Part shown: one piece after another, positions 23,011-35,302 of the stretch | Numbering within the stretch: position 1 is the first letter of the stretch | Layout: each line of letters begins with the position of its first letter | Source of the DNA: Annona cherimola | Lineage: Eukaryota; Streptophyta; Magnoliopsida; Magnoliales; Annonaceae | Reading direction: 5' to 3' | Assembly (NCBI GenBank): GCA_030490835.1 | Contig: CM059971.1 | Span: 42,828,012-42,892,011 of the forward strand | DNA: 64,000 nucleotides | Notes under the pieces: model-generated | What the model saw: the letters and a program-made list of their open reading frames with translations, nothing else | Database searches by the model: none | What the model was told of the DNA's origin: nothing | Position numbers and translations under genes: made by a program

Positions 23011-23154
23011 GTTGAGCAAAACCATCAGATCAAATCGTGACATGTCGCTAAAAGACCCTTCCGCAAAGGCTGTAATTGTGAAAAGAGACTTCTATTTTGG
23101 TCATTTCGAATGGCGAAATCTCAAAATTATACAGTGGGAATCAGATTGTCATAA

Positions 23155-23655
23155 AAACCACAAGAGGGGGATTTTGAAGGCAAACGTGAAACCAAAATCC
23201 CTAGTTCAGATGCCTCTGCATTTAATGATCATTTAGAGGCTCGAAATATAGAGAGAAAGGGATCAAGAAAGGATGCAGAAAATGGGAGAGCAAAAATTGC
23301 TGCAACTGACGGTAGCATATCTGTTCATGCTCTAGTGCATCTGTTCCCCCTTCCCCTGACAGTAATCGCATACAATAGCCCTACCCAATTTTACTTTCTC
23401 CTACCGCTCTAAACCTCAGCCCCATTTCTTTAACTGGCCATCCTACCAGCAATTGGGTAACACAACATCAAGCACAATAAACAAACATCAGGTCTATCGG
23501 AAATTTTGCATTCTATACTACCAAATCTTTCTCGGGAAGAAATATTGATAATTATGGCCAATGAGGTTGCCATGAGATGCAGGAAGTGTAGCTTGTGGCG
23601 CCCTCTGACTCTGCAAAACAAATTCAAGCAAGCTGCGCGCAGAATAAAAAATTGA
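23155..23655 (+). pseudogene. Unidentified decayed coding-like stretch
   Basis: One plus-strand frame reads protein-like in two blocks: 23155-23405 (EGKRETKIPSSDASAFNDHL, then a charged KGSRKDAENGRAKIAAT segment) and 23461-23655 (SGLSEILHSILPNLSREEIL followed by IIMANEVAMRCRKC). Both blocks are in the same frame, separated by three stops at about 23408-23460. No family is recognised. It may be a decayed host gene fragment, or a real gene interrupted by an intron I could not delimit. Confidence 0.25.
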
Positions 23656-24173
23656 AATTGTAAATAACATACACTAAACAGTAAAATTAACGGCCAGATA
23701 CGGATTCTTCAAAATAATAACAAATCCTATTTTTTACATTGAAAAGCTTGTATAACTTTTAAGTTACATTAAAAAATAGTACTAACATGAGCATTTAAAC
23801 AAGGACTAAAGCGGAATTTTATAAAAGTAAGGAATCAAAATATATTTGTATTTTTCAATGTTAGGAATCAAATAGTCAGCTAATCAGAGGATGATGGTCA
23901 TGAAGCATAAGATTCTGATACAACCTAAATTAGACCAAGCTTCCCAACACAACGTTGTAGTCGTCGACCAAAACTAAACCAAATTGGTACGTTCCATATG
24001 ATGAATCACTTTTTTTTATTGGGCATTTTTTTATATGAGACATCGTTATATGATATTTTACATGAACTGACGGATTACTGAGTAAATAAAATTACATAAA
24101 AGGACCCCATAACCATGATATTCAGATATTTGAGAATGAATGTGGCCATCAAAAGATCTAATAAATAAATGAA
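23656..24173. other. Low-copy-looking AT-rich spacer, nothing recognised
   Basis: No coding frame, RNA gene or repeat with visible ends was found here. Confidence 0.4.
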
Positions 24174-24658
24174 TTATTTGCATTTATGCCAATTGATTTT
24201 TATTTCTCACATTTATGCCAACGGTTTTTTAATGTTTTATATCCATCCCAACTCTCTTAGCCAATACCTAGTGGCTATTAAATACCCCTTGGGTAGTCAA
24301 TTCTACATAGAGCGTGCACTCCAAAAAGTTCTTTGGATAGTCCACTCTGCATGAAGCACTTTGGATAGTCAACTCAGCATGAAGCACACTTTCCTTGACT
24401 TCCGAAATAGTCATAGAGATCGCACTCCATGTAAAGCAGTCAACTCTATATGCAGCATGCTATCAATAGTATTCATGGCAAGCACACTTCACATGGAGTC
24501 AATTACCGCAAGGGGTATTTAACATAATAAGGGTCAACTTAATAGGATTGGCATAGATGCAAAATATTTTTAAAATCATTAATATAAATGCAAAAAAATA
24601 AAAACCACTTGGTATAAATGCAAATATTTTACTTTTAAGTTAGCATGAATGCAAATAA
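24174..24658. mobile_element. MITE-like inverted-repeat element, 485 bp
   Basis: The ends TTATTTGCATTTATGCC and the complementary AGCATGAATGCAAATAA form an imperfect terminal inverted repeat. Further subterminal copies of GCATTTATGCC and its complement lie at about 24210 and at 24551, 24585 and 24612. The middle holds a 28-bp tandem duplication (TTTGGATAGTC...GAAGCAC, 24332-24387). No clear target duplication is seen, so the superfamily is open. Confidence 0.5.
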
Positions 24659-25075
24659 CCCTAAATAAATAAATAAACATATATGCAAACAATTTATTTT
24701 TCAAAATAACTTTTTGAGCATAGGTACATTTGGTTGCTTGCAAATCAAACAATTTTTCCCAGCAACCCGACATCCAAGCAACATTGAGATGATCGAATGA
24801 ATAAATGTTTGGTGGATGAGGTATTCACCACATATGGTTAGATATCGCATGAGAATTCACTCATTAACTTAGTGAAGCTACCAAGATCACAAATTTGTGA
24901 GCAAGGATAGACGGACCCAATTTTTATTACCATTGTTAGGTGAATTGTTAGTTATTTGTTTATAGGACTGAAGTTATATATCAAAAGGCCATCATGTAGA
25001 CAAATAAGAACACTATACTATAAGTTCACTGTTGTGAATAAACCAATAACAATCAATCGATGAAACCTTCAATCA
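24659..25075. other. Spacer left of the Tekay element, nothing recognised
   Basis: Unique-looking sequence ending in the target site AAATG. It continues at 39893 once the element is removed. Confidence 0.4.
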
Positions 25076-25080
25076 AAATG

Positions 25081-28000
25081 TGTGGTGCCCCCAACCGAGC
25101 GACACACCCTGAGCCTTACCTCGGGATCGTTATTGACTGGTAAACGTGATTAGGATTGTTACCCTGTCACACGGCGGGATTTAACGGATATTTATCCGAT
25201 TTTTTTACAGCTTGTTACTAATTGATTTCATATTATTTTCCATCCAATCTTCTTTCATGTTATCTCTGACCTAATATACACATTGCATTTCTTATAAAAT
25301 CATAAAATTTCATAACATGCCTATCATCCATAATTTGCATGTTCATAAAATATAAATCATCACATAGATCGTAAAATGTTAAGTCACATTACATTCCATT
25401 AACCACAAACAACACATGTTAAAATACATAGGATCTTCACATTCTTCATGCTTAATTCAAGCTCCCTGTCTCTTTCATTTCTTCTCCTGTGTATGGGTTT
25501 GAAAAACAAAACGTGAGTTGTACACTCAATAAACAAGCTTTATTTATATTTTCAGACAAATCATTTCGAAGGTAACATTTTTCAAAAACGTTTCTCTCCA
25601 TTCAGTAGAGACACTTATCAAGTGATCAACTACTCGCGGAGCAGAAACCTTTTATTTTCAATCATTATGGAAAGCAACATTATACCCCCTCAGGGATATA
25701 TCATGACAATGAGATGAATGCATTATGATCTCTTAGGATAGAAGCTAGCTAGGCGACCATCCGTCATCATCTTCTCCCATCCGGGGAGAACGCCGCCGAC
25801 CCTTGGCCTTTCTTAGCGACTCGGCCACACCAAAGGGGGACAATCGGTCCACTTACACCTTTAAGGTGGACTTCATGCATTGTGCACATGAATTTATCCA
25901 TAATATGCTAGCATGATTTTCCTTGCCTAATTTCATAAAGCAGAAATTTTCATATTTAACAAAGCAGCTAAGTAAATCAATTATCAATACATAGTGAACT
26001 AAGGAATGACCATCCTTAAAAATTTAGAAATAAATTTCAAATAACATTTGCTAAACCAATAAAAGCAGTTAAAACATCATTTGCAATTATTTCAGAGTAA
26101 TTTAATAAATAAAAAATATTTAGAAAATTGGCTTGCTTACCTTGTTCGCGAGAGCTTTCCGGATTAACTTTTTCTTTTCCTTTGCCTATACATGAAAGAA
26201 TGACATAGCATTCATATCAATTTCATTTGCTTACATTCACTTAGTTTTTCATCCCATTTTATAAATATTCATAGCCCGCTTGAATCCCAAGTCGGGTATA
26301 CGTACATAACATAACTATATATATATATCAATCATTCATTACATCATACATTCAATTCCCATATTTAGGGTAACATTTGCACATGTCATAATATATTCAT
26401 TAATCATTCATTAGACATCATATGAAGTAATAAACTTTCAACTTGTCATTTTCACATATTTTTCATAATTCACAAGTTGTGCCTATTTTAAAGCACCTAA
26501 TTAATGTCCTAAACCACATATATTGATCTCAAATTTTGGGGTTATCAAAACAGCAATACATTTCACATGTTTCCATCATATTTTATGCATTTTTTCATTT
26601 TAGCAATTTACATAACTCGTTTATCAATTTCACATACTCATTACTTTACATATGTTCATTTCTCAACACCTAATTCATTTGTTTCTTAAAATTTTTCAAA
26701 TCAGCAACTTGGCTTCTAATTCAACATGATTATACACCTCAATTAACACTTTATTTAATGTATTTTCACGGATTTTTAATCCATTAATTTCAGGGTTCCA
26801 AAACAGCAACTTTGGGACCCGATTTTTACACTTTAAACGTCTCTTTTGATACTCAAATCTAAACAGATTTTTAACTATTTGATTCCAGCAATTAATCCCA
26901 CTTTTCTTAACCCAAACTCAGGGTATTTTCACATATTTAAAGTTTATATATAGATTGCTTACAAAATAGCAACTTTTCATGCATGCAGGGTACCTTTCTA
27001 CACCCCTTTGGACGTCCACCTATTAACCCTTTAAAAATCCGATTTTAGGCAGTCCTTGCTAACCCCCTTATCACGTCCAAAGTACCCTAAATTTAGGGTA
27101 TTTTACCCTATAATTCATCCATAATTTATTTGAACTACTTCATGTATCATTTTTAACATTTAAACATGAAATTCGGGTATTAAGAGTAACCCTAATCAGC
27201 CTTCCTTCTAAAATTCATAAATCATGCTAAATTCAACATATATTCAACATCTGAACATGAATTATCATGTAATCATATCAACTTAATAAAACAGTAACAT
27301 TACATAGAATTTAAAGCAAGTTTTCAACTAGTTTAAGAGCTCAAATCAACACTAATCACCCTCTTCTTTCACTTGAATCCCTTAATCATATACTTGTCAT
27401 TAAATTCTCATTTAATAACCTAATTAAGGGCATCATAAATCCTCATTTAAGGATTCATTATGAATCGTATTCACATCCTATAAATTGAGTTAGAAAAACT
27501 AGATAAAACTGATTCAAACTCAAGTGTATACTTACTTGGATTAAGTAGAACTTAAACTCAACTTCTTAAGCTAATTTCCTTGGTTTAATTCTTCCTTTTC
27601 TTTTCCTTTTTCTTCCCTTGTTCTTGGTTTCAAATTTGCTGGGAGAGGGGAACGTGCACTGCTAGAAAAGAGGGACTCAAACTCCTTGAAATTTTTCTAA
27701 CTTCTCATACCCATGCATATGGACGTCCCCCTTGAGAAGTAGCTGAAATTTTCAGCTTGTGGACCCCACTTGCCACATCATTTTGAGATTATTTTAATAT
27801 ATACTTATCTCCCTTGCTGACATGTCAAATTATGGTCCATTTAAATTATATTTTTCTTAAATAAAAATTTAGCAATTATCCAATACATTAATCATCACCG
27901 GGTTGTCCACCTGATCACGTCCCATGTAGCTGTTGCTTTTCCATTTTTTTTCAACGAATTTTGCAGCTTTTTAAATGCATATTTATATACTCTAATATGT

Positions 28001-29227
28001 AGGCTAATTAGGCATGCATTTAGCATTTTTAGAAAATTTAAAAAAATCAGATTTCTAGCTGTTTGGACGGTCCACATTGCTGCTCCATTTTTTATGTGCC
28101 TGTACACATCCGTTTTCAGCAGCTAATTTTGACATTTTTCACCATGGTGCAGCTTTAATTAATTGGTCATTTAATTACCTAGTTATGTAGCTCACTTAGA
28201 GTCATTTTAGCATAATTTAAAAAAATCACAAAATATCATAAAGACTTCCATACCGTCCACATCATCTACCTGAAATCTTGCTGTCCATTAGTTGATTTGT
28301 TTCAACGGTCCAGATCTAAGGCTTTTAATCACGAATTTCCATCATAATTAAATACACATTTATCCACATTATACTCCAATTGACTTTAGCATATATTTTA
28401 TATAAAAATATTTCACAAAAATCCAATATAATGGACTGTTTAGACGTCCTTTGCAAGCCATATATAAGTTATGCTCTTTTGAGCTACTTAATTCAATATT
28501 TATTTATCAGATAATTGCAGGAATTTTTCTATTTTTAATATTTCATAAAATACCCTACAATTTACCTCCTTTTGACACCTCAATTTCATTTGTATTCATT
28601 TGATTATTTTACTCATTTTTAACATAAATGCTAATCACTTTTTGGTGTAAAAAGTCAAAAGCATTGATCCAATTTCGTGCAAGCCTAATCTCATCATCAT
28701 TTATATGATCAAATCCTTCCATAACCTTGATCTCATAATTTTAGCCGTCCATTTCAAATTTCATCTCAATCCGACTTTTCTAGCTTAAGTTATGATCGTT
28801 TTAAATTTTGGACGGTGATGATCAATTATCATCAAAATTTTAAAAATCTAATTTTTCCATGTGATTAAGCATGAAATTATGTGCTTCCACCTAAATTTTC
28901 ATCTTAATCCGCCTTAGGACCATCAAGTTATGAATTTTTCAATATTTTCCAACTTTGCTTTATAATTAGCCTCCTAATCTCTATTAATCACATTATGGAA
29001 TTTAACTAATTTTTCATGGCATACTAATGTTTATCCATCCTTATCGTGTTACTTCAATCATATTAATCCACATTGTCTTAAATTGATAAATTTGAACAAC
29101 ATTCATAACCACTGACCTAATTGCAATAAGTCATAAAAATTGCAAATAATTCATTTATGAATAAATTATTCATACATAAATCATTCAAGTGCATATACAT
29201 GATTCCTACTTAGGTCAGGGTTTCACA
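25081..29227 (-). repeat. 3' LTR of the Tekay element (4147 bp)
   Basis: Plus-strand ends TGTGGTGCCCCC and GGTCAGGGTTTCACA. It aligns throughout with 35308-39887; it lacks the foldback element that the other LTR carries at 37315-37707 and shows the intact target CCTAAATTT at about 27105. Confidence 0.9.
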
Positions 29228-29246
29228 ATCCTCCCCCCCCCCCCAT
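29228..29246 (-). other. Polypurine tract of the Tekay element
   Basis: On the element's strand a run of about 14 G followed by AGGAT directly precedes the 3' LTR start TGTGAAACCC. It is the primer site for plus-strand DNA synthesis. Confidence 0.8.
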
Positions 29247-29269
29247 TATAACAGGTTTCGTCCCGAAAC

Positions 29270-29764
29270 CGTTTATTCTTTAAATAACTGGGGGTATTTC
29301 CTTTCTACTTCTTCCCTTAATTCTTATATAGCTTTACCTTCGGAATATCAGTTTCATTGAACCTTTACATATTCTATCTCCCTATTTCGAAGCTTCTATA
29401 TCTTATGATCCAAGATTCTAATAGGTATTTCCTCGTAATTCAGATGATCTTGGATCGGTAGATTTTCTGCTACTAGTACATGGGTCGGATCTGCTACATA
29501 TTTCCTAAGCATAGAAATATGAAAAATATTATGTACTAAGACTAGTGCCGGAGGTAAAGCAATCCTATAAGCCAACTTTCCAATCTTCTCCAACACTTCA
29601 AATGGTCTAATATACCTGGGATTCAGCTTACTCTTTTTCCAAATCTTGTAACTCCTTTGAATGGCGTAACCTTTATAAACACATGCTCGCCAACTTACAT
29701 GTTCAAATCCTTTCTTTTGCAATCTGTGTAACTCTTTTGCCGACTCTGGGCTGTGAGTATACAT
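29270..29764 (-). pseudogene. pol: Tekay integrase C-terminus and chromodomain
   Basis: Frame 29396-29764 encodes the post-core part of a chromoviral integrase (PRYIRPFEVLEKIGKLAYRI, LPPALVLVHNIFHISMLRKY). It runs into a chromodomain remnant: EEIPIRILDHKI, then KLRNREIEYVKV and EEVERKYPQLF after in-frame stops at 29395 and further on. Chromodomains are thought to guide such elements to heterochromatin. Several tryptophan codons appear as stops (EYVKVQ*N), fitting C-to-T decay. Confidence 0.85.
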
Positions 29765-29796
29765 TGGCGAATAACTTGTACTTTGTTTGTCATTCT

Positions 29797-30642
29797 CTAA
29801 GATAAATCTGGGGCTAGCTTCTTTTCTCCAACTTCATCCCAATTCAATGGCGTTCGACATCTCCGTCCATACAACACCTCGAATGGAGTCATTTGAATAC
29901 TAGTCTGATAGCTATTATTATACGCAAACTCAGCTATAAGTACGTATTCATCCCACAAACGACCAAATTCCAAAGTACACATACGGAGCATGTCCTCAAT
30001 GATCTGATTTACTCGCTCCATTTGTCCATCTGTTTGAGGATAAAAAGTTGTACTAAACTTGAGTTGGGTGCCTAGAGTTTCGTGCAAGCTTTTCCAAAAT
30101 CGAGATGTGAACGTCGTGTCTCGATCGGAAACTATTGACTTAGGCATACCATGAAGTCGTACTATTTCCTTATAGTAGACTTTGGCTAATCTTTTTGTTG
30201 TGTATGTTCTTTTTATAGGTATAAAATGAGCAACTTTAGACAACCGATCTACTATTACCCATATAGAATCATTCCCAATCTGAGTCTTAGGTAGTCCTTT
30301 AATAAAATTCATGGTAATATCATCCCATTTCCACTCAGGAACTTCCAAGGATTGTAATTTTCCAGGTACCCTTTGATGATCAGCTTTCACCCTTTGGCAA
30401 GTTAAGCACTTAGCTACATATTCAGCGATCTCTCTTTTCATATTATTCCACCAATATGCTTTCTTGAGATTCTGATACATTTTAGTGCTTCTTGGATGAA
30501 TGGAAAATGGTGAAAAATGTGCCTCTTTAAGAATCTGCTCTTTCAACTCAGCTGTATTAGGTATGCATAGACAGCCTTTGTACCGATACATACCTTGTTC
30601 ATCAACAGAAAATTCAATCAACCCCTTCTTCATTTTTTCCAC
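29797..30642 (-). pseudogene. pol: Tekay integrase (zinc finger and core), first Asp replaced
   Basis: A 281-residue open frame. The HHCC zinc finger is visible (AHFSPFSIHPRSTKMYQ ... CLTCQ), then the catalytic core with VSDRDTTFTSRFW (second Asp) and FYPQTDGQMERVNQ (Glu). The first catalytic Asp, normally in TMDF, is replaced: the sequence reads WDDITMNFIKGLPKT. It ends at VGEKKLAPDLS, with a frameshift into the next piece at 29764. Integrase joins the cDNA to target DNA; this copy should be inactive. Confidence 0.9.
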
Positions 30643-30669
30643 ATGGGCATGTAGGTCTGTATCTTTTTG

Positions 30670-31440
30670 CTACGCAGTTTTAATCTGCTCAAATAATGAT
30701 GATTGTATGTACATTTGTAATAACCTCGTTTGAACTCCAGGTGGACATACAATCAACTCTAACTGTCTTATTTCCTGAAGCAATCCTTCCTGTTTTGTGA
30801 TAAGGTGCGCTATGCTGACATTTCGGCTCAATGCATCGGCTACTACGTTTGCCTTACCTGGATGGTATAGTATCTTCAAATCATAATCCTTTAATAACTC
30901 GAGCTATCTCCTTTGTCTCATGTTCAACTCCTTTTGAGTGAATATATACTTAAGGCTCTTGTGATCTGTATAAATTTCACACCTGATACCACATAGGTAA
31001 TGTCTCCATATTTTTAAGGTAAACACCACTGCTGCTAATTCCAAATCATGAGTGAGGTAGTTTACCTTATTGGGCTTCAACTGTCGCGACGCATAAGCTA
31101 TCACATTTCCTCTCCGCATCAATACACAACCCAAACTCTTTCTTGAAGCACCACAATATACCACAAAACCTTCATTTCCTTCGGGTAGGGTTAGAATAGG
31201 TGCTTCTACTAACCGCTGCTTTAACTCCTGAAAACTGCGCTCACATTCTTCAGACCATACATACCTGACTCCTTTACGAGTTAATCTTGTTAATGGGGCT
31301 GATAACTGAAAAAATCCTTCAGCAAACCTTCTGTAATACCCTGCTAACCCAAGAAAACTCCGGATTTCTATGATGGTCGTCGGCCTTTGCCATTTCAAAA
31401 TTGCCTCAATCTTTTGAGGATCAACCTGAATCCCTTTTCT
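30670..31440 (-). pseudogene. pol: Tekay RNase H
   Basis: Frames 30904-31479 and 30670-30879 carry the connection region ([17 protein letters not shown]) and RNase [19 protein letters not shown] has Gly where family members have the first catalytic Asp (YxDAS). The Glu in [11 protein letters not shown] and the Asp in EIYTDHKSL are kept, and ILYHPGKANVVADALSR ends the domain. The enzyme degrades RNA of the RNA-DNA hybrid; the missing Asp predicts loss of activity. Confidence 0.85.
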
Positions 31441-32150
31441 GATATTATATGACCCAGAAATCCTACTTGCTTCAACCAAAATTCACATTTCTTTAGCTTA
31501 GCATACAATTTCTCTTTCCTCGGCCTTTCCAATACATTTCGCAAATGAAACTCATGTTCATTCTCTATTTTGAAATAAATCAGGACATCATCGATAAATA
31601 CCACCACAAATTGATCAAGATAGTTCCGAAATACCCTATTCATCATATCCATAAATACAGCAGGGGCATTAGTGAGCCCAAATGACATCACTAAAAATTC
31701 ATAATGTCCATACCTAGTTCGAAAATCTATTTTATGAACATCGGTTGGACATATTCTCAACTGATGATACCCTGACTATAAATCAATTTTAGAGAAAGTG
31801 GTAGCCCCTTGCAATTGATCAAACAAATCATCGATCTTGGGCAGTGGATATTTATTTTTCACCGTAACCTTATTTAATTCCCTGTAATCAATGCACAGCC
31901 TCAAACTTCCATCCTTCTTTCTTACAAATAATACTGGAGCTCCCCAGGGTGATACACTGGGTCTGATAAAACCTTTATCTAATAGCTCCTGTATTTGAGT
32001 CCTCAACTCATTCATTTCAGCCGGTGCCATTCTGTACGGAGTCTTTGATATTGGAGCTGTACTTGGTATGATGTCTATAGTCATATCCATTTCTCTTTGT
32101 GGAGGTAATGCGATTAATTCCTTTGGAAATACATCAAGAAATTCTCTAAC
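31395..32150 (-). pseudogene. pol: Tekay reverse transcriptase
   Basis: The RT N-terminus lies at the end of frame 31776-32444 ([51 protein letters not shown]). A TAG stop at 31776-31778 replaces the Arg of DLRSGYHQ. Frame 31395-31760 continues with [15 protein letters not shown] and the catalytic FIDDVLIY, both aspartates intact. A frameshift near 31450 follows ([10 protein letters not shown]). Confidence 0.9.
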
Positions 32151-32860
32151 CACAGGAATTTGATTTATTTCTACCCTCATACCTTTTTCTACATTAATTG
32201 ATACCAGGTAAGCTTGGCACCTTTGGCGGATCATCTTGACCGCTTTCCTGGACGATATTAATATCGTAAAATTTTCAGGTTGTCTTAGCTTTCCAATGGC
32301 TATTTCTTTTTCTAGGGCTACTTCAAATTGTCCCTTCTTATTTTTACAATCAATCGTAACTCCCCATTGACTCAGCCAATCCATACCCAATATTATATCA
32401 AATTTCGTCATAGGTAATAGGATCAAGTTGGCTTCTAAAATCAACGATCCTACCCTAATTGGTCATGTTTTGCATACTTAGCTAGTACTAGCTATTCTAT
32501 ACACGGGATTTTACGTGGATTATCTCATTAGTTTCCCCTACCGGTAGTGCATGGGTGGTCACATATTGGCATGCTATGAATGAGTGACTAGCACCAAAAT
32601 CAAACAAAGCAACTGCCGAATTTCCTTAAATATAAACCATACCTGTGACCACCTTCTCCTCTTGTTCCTGAGACTCTATCTGAGTCAAAGCATGCATATG
32701 TACCAGATTTGTGGTAGTTCCCTGCTTATTTGTTGTTCCGGGTATCCTGAGTTGCGCAGGTCTTCCACGTCCTTGTGACGTTTGTGCCTTATTCGGACAG
32801 TTCGGAGCGATATGTCCTATTTGGTCACAAATATAACATTTAATAACCTTTACTTCACCC
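32151..32860 (-). pseudogene. pol: Tekay aspartic protease region
   Basis: The active-site segment reads ALFDFGASHSFI near 32600, with Phe where DSGAS is usual, and the flap/C-terminal landmark [14 protein letters not shown] lies near 32390. A stop and frame changes occur between 32445 and 32640. Retroviral-type protease cuts the polyprotein. Confidence 0.75.
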
Positions 32861-32879
32861 GTTCTGCATTCCTTGGCTA

Positions 32880-34032
32880 CATGGCCTGCTTGCCCACATT
32901 TATAACACTAATTTGAACCTTTTAAACACTCGTCTGCATGTCGCCTTTGACATTTTTTGCAGAAAGGCGGGAGTTTCTTCTTTAGGGCTCCTCTTCCCTT
33001 CTTCACATTTCCTTTCTTAGCCCTTTCTTTCCCCAGTTCAGCTTCCTTTGTTCCAAAGCTGAACATCTTTGACCCAAGTCTTAATTCATGTGTTTTTAAT
33101 GCCTCAATTTCCAATGCTCTTGCCCTCTCAAGACATGAAGCATAATCCTTAATTAGCAAAGGGGCAAGGCTTTCTTGAGGTACGGCCTTAGTCCTTGTTG
33201 GAATCTTTGTGCCTTATTTTCTGGCACATTAGCAATCCAAGGAACATACCTAACTAAGGCATTGACTTCGTAGCATATTCAGTGACAGACATCCTCCCTT
33301 GATAAAGCCTTTCAAATTCTATCACTTTCTGACTTTGTAATCCAACGGGGAGGTATTCCTTGTTGAACTCCCCAAAAAATGTCTGCCAGGACACCTCTTC
33401 TGATCGTGGCATTGTGACCAACATTGTTTCCCACATTCATGTGCATCTTTGATCAATAAATGTGTGGCGCATAATACCTTCTGTCGATCATTCCACGAAG
33501 AAATTCTGAATAATTTCTTGATCTCCTTTATCCATTACTCGGCCCGTACCAGGTCAGGTTCTAAAAATTTTGGGGGTCGCTGGGCTAAGAATGCATTAAT
33601 CGCCCTTCTATCAGCTTCCATTAGCTGATTTTCATTTTCTGTAAGTGCTGTCGTGGGAGTTGGGCCAACCGTTCGAAGGGCTCTATCTCTTTCAGTACTG
33701 CCCAACTGGGCCTGCTGTGTCCTTTCCCATAATCCCTGAATAATATCTGCAGTCTGTGCTGCCCAATCGCGAGTAGCTTGCTGCATCGCTTCCTTTATTG
33801 CTGCAGCTACCCTTTCTTTTATGAGTCGAGCCTGTCTTGACTCATATTCTTCTCCTACATTTCTTTTGGGACTTAAGTTTTCTTGTCTTTGTCGAATTCT
33901 TGAACTTTCCCTACTTGATTCAGGTTCCGGCCTTTTAGGCCTGCTAGTCTCACCAACCTCATGTTGGCTGGGGACTTCTTTCGCAACTTCCTTTCTTTTA
34001 TTTGTTCTCCTTCCTGATCTTGTTTCCACCAT
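32880..34032 (-). pseudogene. gag: Tekay gag
   Basis: The start chosen is ATG at 34032 (MVETRSGRRTNKRKE), the usual chromoviral gag opening, rather than the ATG 39 bases upstream. The first frame runs to 33535 (178 residues counting from the upstream ATG). The matrix/capsid domain continues in other frames (WQTFFGEFNKEYLP at 33370, EFERLYQGRMSVTEYATKS at 33290). Zinc knuckles CYKCGQAGHVAKEC and CYICDQIGHIAPNC lie near 32905 and 32835, preceded by CKKCQRRHADEC. Confidence 0.85.
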
Positions 34033-34311
34033 AATATTTTTCTGAATATATAAAAGCACATAATCTTTCATTCATAATTATTGTTAGATCATCATATATA
34101 TATATGTCATCATCGCCTAATTAAAAATCAATTTGCACATTCACAATCATTCATTCATTTCATATATTTCACATTAATAAACATTCATCATCATTCATTC
34201 CATAAACCATAGTTTTTAACATCACAAAATATGTTACACACATCACACTTATATATATATACATCACATCATAACAAAGTATCCTCATTTCATAATTATA
34301 CACATTGAAGT

Positions 34312-35109
34312 TCATAAAAATAAAGAAAATTCATCGTCTACCCGCTCTCCTCCTGAAGTAGCGATAATGCCTATACAAGGAGACATTTGGCTAGGTTCCT
34401 CTGTGATGGTGCTAGTGTCTGACCAAGCAGGGTTGTTTTCTTCTCCGCCATCATTATTATCATCACTACTATCATTACTGTTATCACTTTCATCATTCTC
34501 TTCTTCTTCATCCTCAACTGGTTCCATGTATCATAATGGTGCTCCAAGTGCAAACAAATTACCCGTACTTCTGTCTACATGAATCATAACCTCACCAGGA
34601 CGAGGAATAGGTTCAGGTGGATCTATAAATCCTAGAGCACGACCCTCCTCTATGAAAGGAACCATCTCTTTCTCTCTCTATCGAATATTCTCCCAACTCA
34701 TTCCATATCAGAATTGAAGATACCCCCCTTCAAACTTATACCAGGGGTCCTAAATTGGGAGGTACAGGTGCTGGAGTGTTGTCCCAAAACTGCTGAAGAT
34801 CCTGGGGAGGTATGTAGTCTGTGAGAGTTCGAAGGGTCCCTAAAAATCCAGGGCGAAATGCCGAAAGAACCTCAGCTCTAGGAGCCCTGCTGCTAGACTC
34901 CTCAATATTTGGCCTCTACTGATAACTGCCTTGCAGATGGGGTGGAGGATACCTGGGAGGAAACCTGGAGGTACTGGTGGAAAAGAATGTGCATCCTGTT
35001 GTGAGTCTAACCACCTATTGACACTTTCCTCTATTTTTCGTTTCTTCTCTTCTTCTATCTCCTTCTTTAATTCCTCAAAACTCATAACTCGTTTCCCTTT
35101 ATCAGCCAT
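34312..35109 (-). pseudogene. Extra decayed ORF between 5' LTR and gag of the Tekay element
   Basis: Begins MADKGKRVMSFEELKKEI at 35109, a lysine/glutamate-rich segment, then a proline-rich part (PPVPPGFLPG). After frame changes it continues with FIDPPEPIPRPGEVMIHVD near 34620 and ends in a strongly acidic tail (EPVEDEEEENDESD at 34525) encoded by a GAT/GAA-rich repeat. Summed over frames it would be about 260 residues. It is on the same strand as gag and ends about 280 bases before the gag ATG. No family is recognised. It could be a captured host sequence or a clade-specific accessory ORF. Confidence 0.55.
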
Positions 35110-35290
35110 CTGTTCAAATATATAACTGAATTAGCTACATAATAAAAATAGCACATTGCAAATTATTTTGCAATACATCAACATATATCATTCAACACAT
35201 CATGATAATACCTATACAATCATCATAAAATCATATATATCATATTCGATCATCAAACTTAGACTTTTTCACGCCTACTTATCAGTCCAT

Positions 35291-35302
35291 GCTCTGATAC
35301 CA
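35291..35302 (-). other. Primer binding site of the Tekay element
   Basis: Plus strand GCTCTGATACCA, i.e. TGGTATCAGAGC on the element's strand, five bases from the 5' LTR. It is complementary to the initiator methionine tRNA. Confidence 0.9.

Noticed and set aside
23012..23236. 74-codon plus-strand frame
   Set aside because: It has no family resemblance; the protein-like signal from 23155 is in another frame.
29231..29245. Homopolymer C run as an assembly gap or error
   Set aside because: Its position directly beside the LTR identifies it as the polypurine tract on the minus strand, although its exact length could be uncertain.
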